The notes beneath the pieces are model-generated. The model worked only from the letters and a program-made list of their open reading frames with translations. It did not search any database and had not been told where the DNA came from. From Methylophilus sp. 14 (GTDB lineage: Bacteria > Pseudomonadota > Gammaproteobacteria > Burkholderiales > Methylophilaceae), in the NCBI RefSeq assembly GCF_015354345.1, contig NZ_JADKYS010000002.1, positions 1-64,000 on the forward strand: a stretch of DNA of 64,000 nt, in the 5' to 3' direction. Positions 17,420-25,759 of this stretch are shown here, one piece after another. The position numbers and the translations under genes were made by a program. Each line of letters opens with the position of its first letter. Positions within the stretch are counted from its first letter, which is position 1.

Positions 17420-17506
17420 TCAGCATCTGGGTGCGTAGCCACAAATTAATTCATAAAAACAGAAACTTAATCTGATAAAAGGCTATGCAAGGCATGGACT
17501 TGCCGA

Positions 17507-17578
17507 TATAATGCGCGGTTGGTGTAAATTGAATGTCGGCGTGGTAAGGCAAATAGGTTGTCTGGCTGCCGCGACATT
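17507..17578 (+). promoter_or_regulatory. rpsO promoter -10 and candidate S15 leader hairpin
   Basis: A TATAAT box (17507-17512) begins a leader of about 80 nt. In it AATGTCG (17532-17538) pairs perfectly with CGACATT (17572-17578), closing a branched hairpin just before the AAAGGA ribosome-binding site. S15 represses its own translation through leader RNA in many bacteria; a similar role here is inferred from position and structure only. The -35 box is weak. Confidence 0.5.
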
Positions 17579-17601
17579 GACGCTAACTCAAAGGAAAAAA
17601 G

Positions 17602-17871
17602 ATGGCTGTTACCGCAGAACAATCCGCAAAAATCATTAAAGAATACCAACGCAGTGAAGGCGATACCGCGAGCCCAGAAGTACAAGTGGCTTTGTTGACT
17701 AATCGTATCACTTACCTGACTGAGCACTTCAAATCCAACAAAAAAGACAACCACTCACGCCGTGGTCTGTTGGCTCTGGTTAGCCAACGTCGTCGTTTGC
17801 TGGACTACCTGAAGGGTAAAGATGTTAGCCGCTATCAAACGCTGATCGAGCGCTTGAACCTGCGTAAATAA
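17602..17871 (+). CDS. rpsO: 30S ribosomal protein S15
   Basis: S15 is a primary 16S rRNA binding protein that nucleates the platform of the small subunit. The 89-residue sequence is of exact family length, with the conserved [17 protein letters not shown] segment and the C-terminal [32 protein letters not shown] precedes the ATG. A terminator-like hairpin follows, then pnp, the usual partner. Confidence 0.98.
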   Translation: MAVTAEQSAKIIKEYQRSEGDTASPEVQVALLTNRITYLTEHFKSNKKDNHSRRGLLALVSQRRRLLDYLKGKDVSRYQTLIERLNLRK

Positions 17872-17917
17872 TTTGGTTTAAAGTGTGACACTTAATCCTG
17901 TTCACTTTTAACGAAAT

Positions 17918-17953
17918 AAAAGCCGATGGCATGGTGATTGCCTCGGCTTTTTT
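17918..17953 (+). terminator. Terminator-like hairpin between rpsO and pnp
   Basis: AAAGCCGA and TCGGCTTT form the base of a stem extended by an imperfect GGCA/TGCC pair, followed by a run of T. It would end or reduce transcription from rpsO into pnp. Confidence 0.75.
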
Positions 17954-17976
17954 GCTTTAAAAAATCACCAAAACGC

Positions 17977-18038
17977 GGTGGCTTCTGTGAGTGCGTTGCA
18001 ACTGGTTGAATGGATGCAGCGTGTTGATGGAAGTCACC
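17977..18038 (+). promoter_or_regulatory. Long stem-loop in the pnp leader
   Basis: GGTGGCTTC (17977-17985) can pair with GAAGTCACC (18030-18038), with one G-U pair, enclosing 44 nt. In E. coli a long leader stem upstream of pnp is cut by RNase III and then allows PNPase to repress itself. This stem is a candidate for the same control; only the pairing is seen. Confidence 0.4.
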
Positions 18039-18174
18039 ACAAATCAGGAAATACAGTCGTTGCGCGTGAGGCAAATGCATTGATACCGCCCAAACGCAGA
18101 CACTAAATGCTGTATTTTCATTGTTGAGATTGGCTATTAGGTAGTGAATAGCCATGGTAGAGAAAAGGAAAAAT

Positions 18175-20295
18175 ATGTTTGAAATTACTAAAAAAAGCAT
18201 CCCGTTTGGTGCGCATACCCTGACATTGGAAACAGGTGAAATTGCACGCCAATCTGATGCTGCAGTGATTGTTAGCTACGGCGATACCGTTGTGCTGGTG
18301 GCTGTGACTGCCAAGCGTGAAGTTAAAGAAGGCCAGGATTTCTTTCCATTAACCGTGGATTACCAAGAGAAAACCTATGCAGCTGGCCGTATTCCAGGTG
18401 GTTTCTTCAAGCGTGAAGGCCGTCCTTCTGAAAAAGAAACCCTGACTGCACGTTTGATCGACCGTCCATTGCGCCCGCTGTTCCCTGATGCCTTCTATAA
18501 CGAAGTGCAGGTCGTGGCCACTGTATTGTCACTGGATCCAGAAATTGATTCCGATATCCCGGCTGTGATCGGTGCTTCTGCTGCGCTGGCATTGTCTGGT
18601 ATTCCTTTCTACGGCCCACTGGGTGCGGCACGTGTAGGTTATATCAATGGTGAATACGTATTGAACCCTGACGTTTCATTGCTCAAAGACTCCGCGTTAG
18701 ACCTGGTGGTTGGCGCGACTGAATCTGCCGTGATGATGGTTGAATCTGAAGCCAAAGAGCTGTCTGAAGAAGTGATGTTGGGCGCTGTCGTGTTTGGTCA
18801 CGAGCAAATGCAACCAGTGATCAAGGCGATCAACGAAATGGCTGCCGAAGCTGGTAAAGATGCCTGGGACTGGACACCACCAGAGCCAGACACTGCTTTG
18901 ATCGACAAAGTCGCTGCGATTGCCGCGGATGACATCAATGCGGCGTTTAAAATTAAATCCAAAGGTGAGCGCTCTTCCAAGCTGGACGAAATTAAGTCCC
19001 GCGTGATGAGCACCTTGATCACTGAAGAAACGTCTACGCTGGAAGCCAACAAGATTAAAGACGAGTTCTTTAAACTGGAAGCTAAAACCGTACGTAGCCA
19101 GATTTTGAACGGTGAGCCACGTATCGATGGCCGCGACACACGTACTGTGCGCCCGATCACTATCCGCTCTGGCGTGTTGCCGCGTACACACGGCTCCGCC
19201 CTGTTTACACGCGGTGAAACGCAAGCGCTGGTGGTGGCCACATTGGGTACTGGCCGCGACGAACAAATCATCGACGCATTGTCTGGTGAATATACTGACC
19301 GCTTCATGCTGCACTACAACATGCCTCCCTATGCGACGGGTGAGACCGGCCGTGTGGGTACGCCTAAGCGCCGCGAAATCGGTCACGGCAACCTGGCAAA
19401 GCGCGCCTTGAAAGCCGTGCTACCTAAGAAAGAAGACTTTGACTACACCATGCGTGTGGTGTCCGAGATCACCGAGTCTAACGGTTCCAGCTCTATGGCA
19501 TCTGTCTGTGGTGGCTGCTTGTCCTTGCTGGACGCTGGTGTGCCATTGACAGCGCACGTGGCTGGCGTAGCGATGGGCCTGATCAAAGAAGGCAACCGCG
19601 TCGCGGTATTGACCGACATCTTGGGTGACGAAGACCACCTGGGTGATATGGACTTTAAAGTAGCGGGTACCGACAACGGCGTGACCGCGCTGCAAATGGA
19701 CATCAAAATCACCGGTATCACGGCACAAATCATGCAAGTGGCCTTGGCACAAGCCAAAGAAGGCCGTGCGCACATTCTGGGCCTGATGAAGCAAGCCGTG
19801 TCTGGTGTGAACACCGAAATGTCACAGTTTGCGCCACGCATCATCACCATGAAGATCAATCCGGACAAGATCCGTGACGTGATTGGTAAAGGTGGTGCAG
19901 TGATTCAGGCATTGACCAAAGAAACCAACACCAGCATCGATATCGAAGATGACGGTACCGTGAAAATTGCGTGTACCAATGCGGATGAAGGTGCTGAAGC
20001 ACAACGCCGTATTGCACAAATCACGGCTGAGGTTGAAGTTGGCCAGATCTACGAAGGTCCAGTGGTTAAGATTCTGGACTTCGGTGCGGTGGTGACTTTG
20101 TTGCCAGGTAAAGATGGTCTGGTACACATTTCACAAATCGCCCACGAGCGCGTTAAAGCGGTGGGTGATTACCTCAAAGAAGGTGATATTGTGAAGGTGA
20201 AAGTGGTTGAGCTCGATGACAAAGGTAAAGTGCGTTTGAGCATGAAAGCCCTGATCGACCCACCTGCAAAAGAAGAAGCACCAGCGGCTGAGTAA
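18175..20295 (+). CDS. pnp: Polyribonucleotide nucleotidyltransferase (PNPase)
   Basis: PNPase degrades RNA 3' to 5' with phosphate and joins the degradosome. The 706-residue protein has two RNase PH-like domains: the first with [19 protein letters not shown] (about residue 75), the second with [10 protein letters not shown] and the catalytic [16 protein letters not shown] near residue 485. A KH domain ([13 protein letters not shown]) and an S1 domain ([11 protein letters not shown]) follow. ATG 18175 is preferred because AAAGGA precedes it and the family opening MFEITKK starts there. A strong terminator follows. Confidence 0.97.
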   Translation: MFEITKKSIPFGAHTLTLETGEIARQSDAAVIVSYGDTVVLVAVTAKREVKEGQDFFPLTVDYQEKTYAAGRIPGGFFKREGRPSEKETLTARLIDRPLRPLFPDAFYNEVQVVATVLSLDPEIDSDIPAVIGASAALALSGIPFYGPLGAARVGYINGEYVLNPDVSLLKDSALDLVVGATESAVMMVESEAKELSEEVMLGAVVFGHEQMQPVIKAINEMAAEAGKDAWDWTPPEPDTALIDKVAAIAADDINAAFKIKSKGERSSKLDEIKSRVMSTLITEETSTLEANKIKDEFFKLEAKTVRSQILNGEPRIDGRDTRTVRPITIRSGVLPRTHGSALFTRGETQALVVATLGTGRDEQIIDALSGEYTDRFMLHYNMPPYATGETGRVGTPKRREIGHGNLAKRALKAVLPKKEDFDYTMRVVSEITESNGSSSMASVCGGCLSLLDAGVPLTAHVAGVAMGLIKEGNRVAVLTDILGDEDHLGDMDFKVAGTDNGVTALQMDIKITGITAQIMQVALAQAKEGRAHILGLMKQAVSGVNTEMSQFAPRIITMKINPDKIRDVIGKGGAVIQALTKETNTSIDIEDDGTVKIACTNADEGAEAQRRIAQITAEVEVGQIYEGPVVKILDFGAVVTLLPGKDGLVHISQIAHERVKAVGDYLKEGDIVKVKVVELDDKGKVRLSMKALIDPPAKEEAPAAE

Positions 20296-20312
20296 GTCGT
20301 CTGTTGTAAGAA

Positions 20313-20338
20313 AAAGCCCGCGTCAGCGGGCTTTTTTG
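20313..20338 (+). terminator. Rho-independent terminator of pnp
   Basis: AAGCCCGC and GCGGGCTT form an 8-bp stem around a short GTCA loop, followed by six T residues. Confidence 0.92.
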
Positions 20339-20415
20339 TGGCTGTTTGCCAGCGCCAACCGGCAATTGCGTCAATTTACTTATAAAGGGTTTTAGGGTTT
20401 TGCCGCATAATGCCG

Positions 20416-20446
20416 TCGTATGAACAATTAAAAAAAAATCATACGA
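20416..20446. promoter_or_regulatory. NikR-type operator before the TonB receptor
   Basis: TCGTATGA (20416-20423) and TCATACGA (20439-20446) are a perfect 8-bp inverted repeat separated by 15 bp. E. coli NikR recognises GTATGA-N16-TCATAC; the half-sites here are identical and the spacing is one base shorter. It lies between a -10-like CATAAT (20406-20411) and the receptor start, a good place for repression. nikR is the next gene downstream of the receptor. Confidence 0.8.
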
Positions 20447-20462
20447 GAGGCGAGTGGTACAC

Positions 20463-22520
20463 ATGATAAAAAAATCAGCTATTCCTATGTTGCTGGCAGG
20501 GCTGTTTACCAGCATGCCCAGCCTGGCAAACGAGGCGCTAAATGCGGAGATGGACCTGGACGAGGTGCAAGTGCGCGCGCACTATGATAACGCTGTCGGC
20601 ACCTCAGATGCGGCCAGTGAGGGCAAGGTCAATGCCAGCCTGATTAAAAACCGCCCCATTTCGCGCATTGGCGAGATTCTCGAGTTTGTGCCCGGCATGA
20701 TCGTGACGCAGCATAGCGGCAGCGGCAAAGCCAACCAGTTTTACCTGCGCGGCTTTAACCTCGACCACGGCACCGACTTTGCCACCTATGTGGACGAGAT
20801 GCCGGTCAATATGCGCACCCATGCCCATGGCCAGGGCTACACTGATTTGAATTTCCTGATCCCTGAGCTGGCGGGGCATATCCACTACAAAAAAGGCCCT
20901 TATTCGGCCGAGGAAGGCGATTTTTCCTCGGCAGGCGCCGCCCGCTTGCATCTGGTCAATCAGTTGCCGCAAGGCATCGCCAGTTTGACGGTCGGGAGTT
21001 ATGATTACCAGCGACTGTTGCTGGCTAACTCTACCGCTGTGCACGACGGGCATGTACTCTATGCGCTGGATGTGAACCACTACGATGGCCCATGGCAGCT
21101 GGCCGAGGGTGTTAAAAAATACAATGGCTTGCTACGCTACAGCGAAGGCGATGCGCGCGATGGCATGACGCTCACTGCCATGGCGTATCACAACCAGTGG
21201 AACTCTACCGACCAGATTCCGCTGCGCGCTGTGCGTAGTGGGCAACTTGGGCGTTTTGACGCGGTTGATCCGACCGATGGCGGCGATTCATCGCGTTATA
21301 GCCTGTCGTTTTCCAAGCACCACCGCGACCAGCACGGCGGCTGGCAAGTCAGCGCTTATGCAGTACGCTCCGAGCTCGATTTATATAGCAACTTCACCTA
21401 TTTTCTCAATGACCCGGTGAATGGTGACCAGTTTAATCAGAGCGAGAAACGCACCATGCTGGGTATTAACGCCAGCAAGTCCTGGCTGGGTGAGTTGGCA
21501 GGCATGCCGATGGAAAACAAGCTGGGCATACAAACCCGCTACGACAAACTCTCCCCAGTCGCACTCTATAACACCGCACAAGCACAGCGCTTGTCGCTGA
21601 TCCGCTCAGATAAGGTCGAAGAAAGCAGTGCCGGATTGTTTGCGGAAAACACCCTGTGGTGGCATGAAAAATTGCGCACGGTGGCGGGTTTGCGTTACGA
21701 CCGTTATCAGTTCGACGTCAAAAGCAGCATCAACGGCAACTCAGGCAACACGAGTGACGGCATTACCTCGCCCAAACTGTCGGTGATTTTTGGGCCATGG
21801 GCCAGCACCGAGTTTTTCTACAATATCGGCAAAGGTTTTCACAGCAACGACGCGCGTGGCACCACCCAAACCCGCTTGCCCAATGGCAACCCCGCATCGC
21901 CTGTCACGCCCTTGGTCGGCACGCGTGGCAGCGAGGTTGGCGTGCGTAGCGAGTGGATTCCAGGCTTACAAAGCTCGCTCGCTGTGTGGCAGCTGGACAT
22001 CGATTCTGAACTGGTGTTTGTCGGCGACGCTGGCGAAACCGAGCCCAGCCGCGCCAGCCGACGCTATGGGGTGGAGTGGAATAACCACTACGTGGTGAAT
22101 GACTGGTTATTGTTTGATATGGACCTCGCCCTTTCCAAAGCGCGCTTTACGCATACAGACCCTGCTGGCCAATATATCCCTGGCGCCATCAATAAAGTGG
22201 CCTCAGTAGGCGCCACCGTGACTAATTGGGGCAACTGGTTTGGCAGTGTGCAATTGCGCTATTTCGGGCCAAGGCCACTAATCGAAGATAACTCGGTACG
22301 TTCCAATTCAACCTTCCTCACTTACGCACGCGTCGGCTACCGCATCAACCCAAAAACCACCATGACGCTGGATGTGTTTAACCTGTTTAACCGCAAAGCC
22401 AGCGATATCGATTATTACTATGAATCGCAACTGCGCGGCGAGACAACCGCAGTTGAAGGCAAACATTTTCACCCGGTGGAGCCACGCTCCGCCCGCCTGA
22501 CACTCACTTATAACTTTTGA
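20463..22520 (+). CDS. TonB-dependent outer membrane receptor, probable nickel uptake
   Basis: A TonB-dependent receptor of about 685 residues: signal peptide (MIKKS..., cleavage after PSLA), TonB-box region with MDLDEVQVRAHYDN, plug with RIGEILEFVPGMIVTQHSGSG and YLRGFNLDHGTDF, and a barrel ending in Phe (LTLTYNF). The plug contains the His-rich MRTHAHGQGYTDLNF. Nickel is inferred from a NikR-type operator upstream and nikR downstream, as for NikR-controlled receptors such as FrpB4 in Helicobacter; the fold alone does not show the substrate. ATG 20463 is preferred to GTG 20454 because it leaves room for the GAGAGGCGAG ribosome-binding region. Confidence 0.82.
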   Translation: MIKKSAIPMLLAGLFTSMPSLANEALNAEMDLDEVQVRAHYDNAVGTSDAASEGKVNASLIKNRPISRIGEILEFVPGMIVTQHSGSGKANQFYLRGFNLDHGTDFATYVDEMPVNMRTHAHGQGYTDLNFLIPELAGHIHYKKGPYSAEEGDFSSAGAARLHLVNQLPQGIASLTVGSYDYQRLLLANSTAVHDGHVLYALDVNHYDGPWQLAEGVKKYNGLLRYSEGDARDGMTLTAMAYHNQWNSTDQIPLRAVRSGQLGRFDAVDPTDGGDSSRYSLSFSKHHRDQHGGWQVSAYAVRSELDLYSNFTYFLNDPVNGDQFNQSEKRTMLGINASKSWLGELAGMPMENKLGIQTRYDKLSPVALYNTAQAQRLSLIRSDKVEESSAGLFAENTLWWHEKLRTVAGLRYDRYQFDVKSSINGNSGNTSDGITSPKLSVIFGPWASTEFFYNIGKGFHSNDARGTTQTRLPNGNPASPVTPLVGTRGSEVGVRSEWIPGLQSSLAVWQLDIDSELVFVGDAGETEPSRASRRYGVEWNNHYVVNDWLLFDMDLALSKARFTHTDPAGQYIPGAINKVASVGATVTNWGNWFGSVQLRYFGPRPLIEDNSVRSNSTFLTYARVGYRINPKTTMTLDVFNLFNRKASDIDYYYESQLRGETTAVEGKHFHPVEPRSARLTLTYNF

Positions 22521-22556
22521 TTCACGTAGTTAGCGCGGCCCAATTTGCGGTATATT

Positions 22557-22592
22557 AAAAGCATGCGCTCCAAAGAGGGGCGCATGCTTTTT
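22557..22592 (+). terminator. Terminator/attenuator between receptor and nikR
   Basis: AAAAGCATGCGC and GCGCATGCTTTT are perfect 12-bp arms with a 12-nt loop and a further T. A TATATT box just before it (22551-22556) could also make it part of a nikR leader. It rules out the in-frame codons from 22545 as nikR start. Confidence 0.85.
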
Positions 22593-22619
22593 AACTCCAA
22601 TGAATTGCAGAGAGAGTGT

Positions 22620-23024
22620 ATGCGCCGCATTACTATTTCGGTCGAAGACGACCTGGCCGATGCCTTTGACCAACTGGTTGCCGTGAAAGCCTACCTAAAC
22701 CGCTCAGAAGCCTTTCGTGACCTGGTGCGCAAAGCGCTGGACGAATCCGTGATGGCCGATGCCGACCACCAACAAGCAGACTGTGTTGCGTCACTCAGTT
22801 ACGTCTACGATCACCACGAGCGACAGCTCGCCAGTCGGGTCAATCAACTACAACACGACCACCATGACGTAATTATCACTGCCCAGCATGTGCACTTGGA
22901 TCATGATAACTGTATGGAAACGGTGATATTGAAAGGCAAAATTGCCGAGGTGGAGGCGTGCGTGAATGCGATTTCGTCACAGACGGGCGTGACGCATGCG
23001 AAGGTGCATATTATTCCTAGATAA
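22620..23024 (+). CDS. nikR: Nickel-responsive regulator NikR
   Basis: NikR is a ribbon-helix-helix repressor that binds DNA when loaded with Ni(II). The 134-residue protein has the N-terminal RHH domain (MRRITISVEDDLADAFD, then NRSEAFRDLVRKAL) and a C-terminal ACT-like domain. The nickel ligands are visible: His in HHDVI, HVH near residues 88-90 and Cys in NCME near residue 96. ATG 22620 starts the family sequence. The likely target is the palindrome at 20416-20446. The last 21 bp or so of the gene are repeated at 23852-23872, beyond a toxin-antitoxin cassette. Confidence 0.93.
   Translation: MRRITISVEDDLADAFDQLVAVKAYLNRSEAFRDLVRKALDESVMADADHQQADCVASLSYVYDHHERQLASRVNQLQHDHHDVIITAQHVHLDHDNCMETVILKGKIAEVEACVNAISSQTGVTHAKVHIIPR
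22997..23017 (+). repeat. 3' tip of nikR, copy 1 of a 21-bp direct repeat
   Basis: The 21 bp starting TGCGAAGGTGCATATTATT near the end of nikR recur exactly at 23852-23872. The two copies flank the HepT/MntA genes and the TTACTCTGACCCC repeats. Confidence 0.85.
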
Positions 23025-23041
23025 TGCTTTTGAGCATCACC

Positions 23042-23401
23042 CTACTTGAGATCATCAAGCAGGCGTGTGACTGTGCTCTCTAAATTAGGTAAATCATTAA
23101 ACATGGTTTTCCAGACCATTTCCAGGTCAACCTTGAAGTATCCATGCGCCACTGCATTGCGCATTTCATAAGCAATTCTGAGCGGGATTTCAGGGTGTGC
23201 CTGCGCAAACTCAGGAAAGTGTTTTTGAATGTTATTGCTAGCTTCACCAATGATTTCTATATTGCGAATCACTGCATCTTGAATCAATGGGCTTTTGAGA
23301 AAACCAAGTTGATCAATATCTTCGGTGTATTGATGAATGCGCTGAATAGCCTGCTGGATGTGTGCCAGATAATCTACCAGTCTCTGCGGTGAGGACCTCA
23401 T
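23042..23401 (-). CDS. hepT: HepT-like ribonuclease toxin (HEPN domain)
   Basis: A 119-residue all-helical HEPN protein of the HepT family (formerly DUF86). The RNase motif RxxxxH is visible as RNAVAHGYFKV near residue 83, with Arg, His and the Tyr that is the target of AMPylation by MntA in studied pairs. The start overlaps the end of mntA by 4 bp (ATGA), the usual coupling of this toxin-antitoxin system. In the common model HepT cleaves RNA and MntA silences it by adding AMP to the Tyr. It lies tail-to-tail with nikR, 17 bp apart. Confidence 0.92.
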   Translation of the reverse strand: MRSSPQRLVDYLAHIQQAIQRIHQYTEDIDQLGFLKSPLIQDAVIRNIEIIGEASNNIQKHFPEFAQAHPEIPLRIAYEMRNAVAHGYFKVDLEMVWKTMFNDLPNLESTVTRLLDDLK

Positions 23402-23688
23402 ATCAGAATCGCTTCAGACATCACCTGTTGTCTGAATGACTCAGGCAAGGCACCTGGCGTTAACACATCGACTGGTACGCCAAGCAAATCACGTAACTCC
23501 ATCCGAATAGCACCTATATCCATTAAGGTCATATCATGGTGGGGCTCGACCAGAATATCCAGATCGCTACCTTCAATGTCTTGTGCATGCAAAACAGAGC
23601 CAAATACGCGCGCATTGTCAGCACGATGTGCACGGACTATTTCGCGAATCGCGTCTCGGTGTTCGTTTAATGCGATGGATGGTTTCAT
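23398..23688 (-). CDS. mntA: MntA-like minimal nucleotidyltransferase antitoxin
   Basis: A 96-residue minimal nucleotidyltransferase. The signature FGSVLHAQDIEGSDLDILVE (about residue 29) has the GSxxH and the two catalytic Asp residues; a third acidic residue follows in VPVDVLTPG. MntA proteins AMPylate the HepT Tyr. It is the upstream gene of the pair and overlaps hepT by 4 bp. An AGGA ribosome-binding site lies 8 nt before the ATG, within one arm of an inverted repeat. Confidence 0.92.
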   Translation of the reverse strand: MKPSIALNEHRDAIREIVRAHRADNARVFGSVLHAQDIEGSDLDILVEPHHDMTLMDIGAIRMELRDLLGVPVDVLTPGALPESFRQQVMSEAILI

Positions 23689-23693
23689 GGTTT

Positions 23694-23756
23694 AAATCCT
23701 GTCGGCTGAATTTGATACTAGCCAACAATATGCAGTATTGTCAATTAACAGGATTT
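23694..23756 (-). promoter_or_regulatory. Promoter and palindromes of mntA-hepT
   Basis: On the minus strand TTGACA (23744-23739), 18-bp spacer, TAGTAT (23720-23715) is a good sigma-70 promoter. An inverted repeat ACAATA-N5-TATTGT (23725-23741) sits in the spacer and overlaps the -35 box. A second repeat, AAATCCTGT (23694-23702) and ACAGGATTT (23748-23756), encloses the whole promoter. Both are candidate autoregulation sites. Confidence 0.6.
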
Positions 23757-23787
23757 CTCAGCTAATCGGCGTGATAAACATGTAATT

Positions 23788-23842
23788 TTACTCTGACCCC
23801 AATTATTGCCCCAATTATTGTATTACTCTGACCCCAATTATT
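23788..23842. repeat. Two copies of TTACTCTGACCCC-type repeat
   Basis: The 20-bp unit TTACTCTGACCCCAATTATT occurs at 23788-23807 and again at 23823-23842, with a partial CCCCAATTATT (23809-23819) between. Read on the other strand its core is GGGGTCAGAGTAA, which recurs at 28444-28476 and 28540-28572 in the opposite orientation, so the elements bracket the accessory operon. Such repeats are, to my recollection, often seen around small mobile elements; no transposase is present here. Confidence 0.8.
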
Positions 23843-23851
23843 TCAATTATT

Positions 23852-23872
23852 TGCGAAGGTGCATATTATTCC
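23852..23872 (+). repeat. Displaced copy of the nikR 3' tip
   Basis: Exact 21-bp copy of nikR positions 22997-23017, now 855 bp away and outside any gene. It follows directly after the TTACTCTGACCCC repeats. Confidence 0.85.
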
Positions 23873-24019
23873 GAGGTGATTAAGAGTGCAGGTTATTTAA
23901 TCAGTCGAGTCTGAACCTGTTGATTCGCAGAGCAAAAATAAAAACAAATGAGCGCCTTAAATTACGGTGACACCATATAACTGGGCGTCTGAGCATGTAT
24001 GACGTAATTGGTAGATTAA
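23873..24019. other. Non-coding stretch before the A+T-rich operon
   Basis: About 150 bp with no gene or clear structure. It forms the border between the duplicated nikR tip and the promoter of the four-gene operon, and it is here that base composition shifts to A+T-rich. Confidence 0.4.
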
Positions 24020-24047
24020 TTGAAACCACAGGTAATACACGTATACT
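24020..24047 (+). promoter_or_regulatory. Sigma-70 promoter of the four-gene accessory operon
   Basis: TTGAAA (24020-24025) and TATACT (24042-24047) are spaced 16 bp. The start of transcription would be near 24054, about 28 nt before the first ATG. No Shine-Dalgarno site is clear in that leader, which contains the small palindrome CGGTAACCG. Confidence 0.7.
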
Positions 24048-24081
24048 CCAACTTATTATGCATAAACGGTAACCGCTTATT

Positions 24082-25104
24082 ATGAACATTAACTTTAAGT
24101 TTATAGGTACACTAATCTTCAAGTGTGTTCTGATATTTGGTATTCCGTACGGAATTAATGAGGTCTTAACCAAGTTTGGCTATGATTTAATTAAAAAATT
24201 TGATATCGACTTGTTGCACTACATCCTGTTGTGCGTGATTCTTGCGTTATTTGAAATTCGTAAATCACCAGGTCAAAAAAATCCCCCTAAAGAGGACTTT
24301 GCAAAAGCAATATTAATGTATGTGACTTATCTCAAGAGCTCAGGAAGGCACAAAATTGTTGTAGAGCTTAGAAATAAATTAAGTCACCTATTTCACCTGT
24401 TAAATTTACAGTCAGATAGAGAGCGACTTGGTGAAATAGCCTTCGCCTCAGCTGTTGCAACTCAAGACAAATTGTCTAAAGCTGAAATTCTAATTGATGA
24501 CCTTGGTTGGTCTCTGCATTTACAAAATAGAAGTTTAGATGCTAAAAGAAATATTACATTAGCGCTTGATGAGCTTAGTCAGCTGACACCTCAGACTATT
24601 GACGAAAAGGAAAGATGTGAAGGAGCTAAAGCTAAGGCATATAGGCATTTAGCTTTTCTTTCAGAGTCAGAAAATGAAGAGTTTTCAAACCTAGCTAGCT
24701 GTGAAACTATTATCAACACACTACTTGCTGACTCTTCCTTAATGGAAAGTTGTGCGTCAAAAATTTACTGTCACCAAGCGCAGTTACTTCATGGAAAAGC
24801 TTTTTTACAAGTGAAACGAATTGGCTTGCACATAAGTGGAACTGTTATGGCTAACGAGGCGCATAAAGTTGGCGTCTTAAATAATGCAATACACGAACTT
24901 GAGAGTGCACTGCAATTATTCAAAAAGATTGATGATACTGAGCGTGTTATTAAAACTTTACTTCACTATGAAAGATTCTTTGATGCACTTGGAGAAAAGA
25001 CTAAAGCTAATGCCGCTAAAGCAGAAAAAGAAAGTTATTTAACTCGATCTGGATTTGATGGATCTATACAAGATGGTGCAATCACACAATCCCAACTAGC
25101 ATAA
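24082..25104 (+). CDS. Membrane-anchored helical-repeat (TPR-like) protein of unknown function
   Basis: I do not recognise this 340-residue protein. The first 60 residues hold two hydrophobic segments (about 7-27 and 44-58), suggesting an anchor in the inner membrane. The remainder is predicted almost wholly helical, with paired amphipathic helices of TPR-like character (for example LSKAEILIDDLGWSLHL, NAIHELESALQLFKKID and the region near TLLHYERFFDALGEK). It contains several Cys residues but no enzyme motif. It is the first gene of an A+T-rich operon with a Nudix hydrolase (7-nt gap), a methyltransferase and a fused hydrolase, and may be a sensor, scaffold or effector for them. That role is inferred from context only. 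Confidence 0.7.
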   Translation: MNINFKFIGTLIFKCVLIFGIPYGINEVLTKFGYDLIKKFDIDLLHYILLCVILALFEIRKSPGQKNPPKEDFAKAILMYVTYLKSSGRHKIVVELRNKLSHLFHLLNLQSDRERLGEIAFASAVATQDKLSKAEILIDDLGWSLHLQNRSLDAKRNITLALDELSQLTPQTIDEKERCEGAKAKAYRHLAFLSESENEEFSNLASCETIINTLLADSSLMESCASKIYCHQAQLLHGKAFLQVKRIGLHISGTVMANEAHKVGVLNNAIHELESALQLFKKIDDTERVIKTLLHYERFFDALGEKTKANAAKAEKESYLTRSGFDGSIQDGAITQSQLA

Positions 25105-25111
25105 GCAACTT

Positions 25112-25759
25112 ATGACTGAACTGATTGACATTTATGACGCAAATTTGAATCTATTGGGTTCAGAGTTAAGTTTGATAGTTCATCAAGAGGGGTTATGGCA
25201 TATAACGTTTCATTTATGGCTTGTATCTGCAAATGATGGTGGAAAAGTTCTTTACCAACTTAGAGCAAAAAATTTAGATAACTACCCGGATATATTAGAT
25301 GCGAGCGCTGCTGGGCATTTGCAAGCTGGAGAAACTATTTCTGATGGGGTTAGAGAGGCCGTAGAGGAGCTTGGGGTTTCTATAGAGTCAACTAAACTGC
25401 ATTCTCTAGGATTTCGAGTAGAGGTTTCAGATGAGGGGCACAATTACAAAAACAGAGAATACCAAGCTGTGCACATGGCATTAACTGAATTAACACTGGA
25501 TGATTTTAACCCTGACACAAAAGAAGTCTCAGGGCTGTACTGGATACCCATTAAGGAAGGAATAGACTTATTTACTGGAAAAAGCGATTCTGTTGATTGT
25601 GAGGGTATTTATTTTGATGAATCTACAGAGTCATGGATTAAACAAAAATGCAATTTATCTCGCAAGCACTTTTTACCAAGAATCCAACAATACTATTTGA
25701 CCACACACATCATGGCTGAGCGGTTGCTAAATGGAGATGCAGCGTTGGCTATCTCATGA
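25112..25759 (+). CDS. Nudix hydrolase (isopentenyl-diphosphate-isomerase-like subgroup)
   Basis: A 215-residue Nudix-fold protein. The Nudix box is complete: G-H-L-Q-A-G-E, then REAVEELGV (about residues 69-90), with the metal-binding REVxEE arrangement. The N-terminal IDIYDANLNLLGS and LWHITFHLWLV resemble the IPP-isomerase-like Nudix subgroup (YfcD type) rather than ADP-ribose or MutT enzymes. Such enzymes act on a diphosphate linkage of a nucleoside or prenyl substrate; the actual substrate is unknown. A C-terminal extension of about 60 residues is helical. It overlaps the methyltransferase start by 4 bp (ATGA), which indicates tight coupling. Confidence 0.85.
   Translation: MTELIDIYDANLNLLGSELSLIVHQEGLWHITFHLWLVSANDGGKVLYQLRAKNLDNYPDILDASAAGHLQAGETISDGVREAVEELGVSIESTKLHSLGFRVEVSDEGHNYKNREYQAVHMALTELTLDDFNPDTKEVSGLYWIPIKEGIDLFTGKSDSVDCEGIYFDESTESWIKQKCNLSRKHFLPRIQQYYLTTHIMAERLLNGDAALAIS

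Noticed and set aside
22545-22619. Upstream extension of nikR
   Set aside because: It crosses a perfect 12-bp terminator hairpin, and the NikR family sequence begins at 22620.
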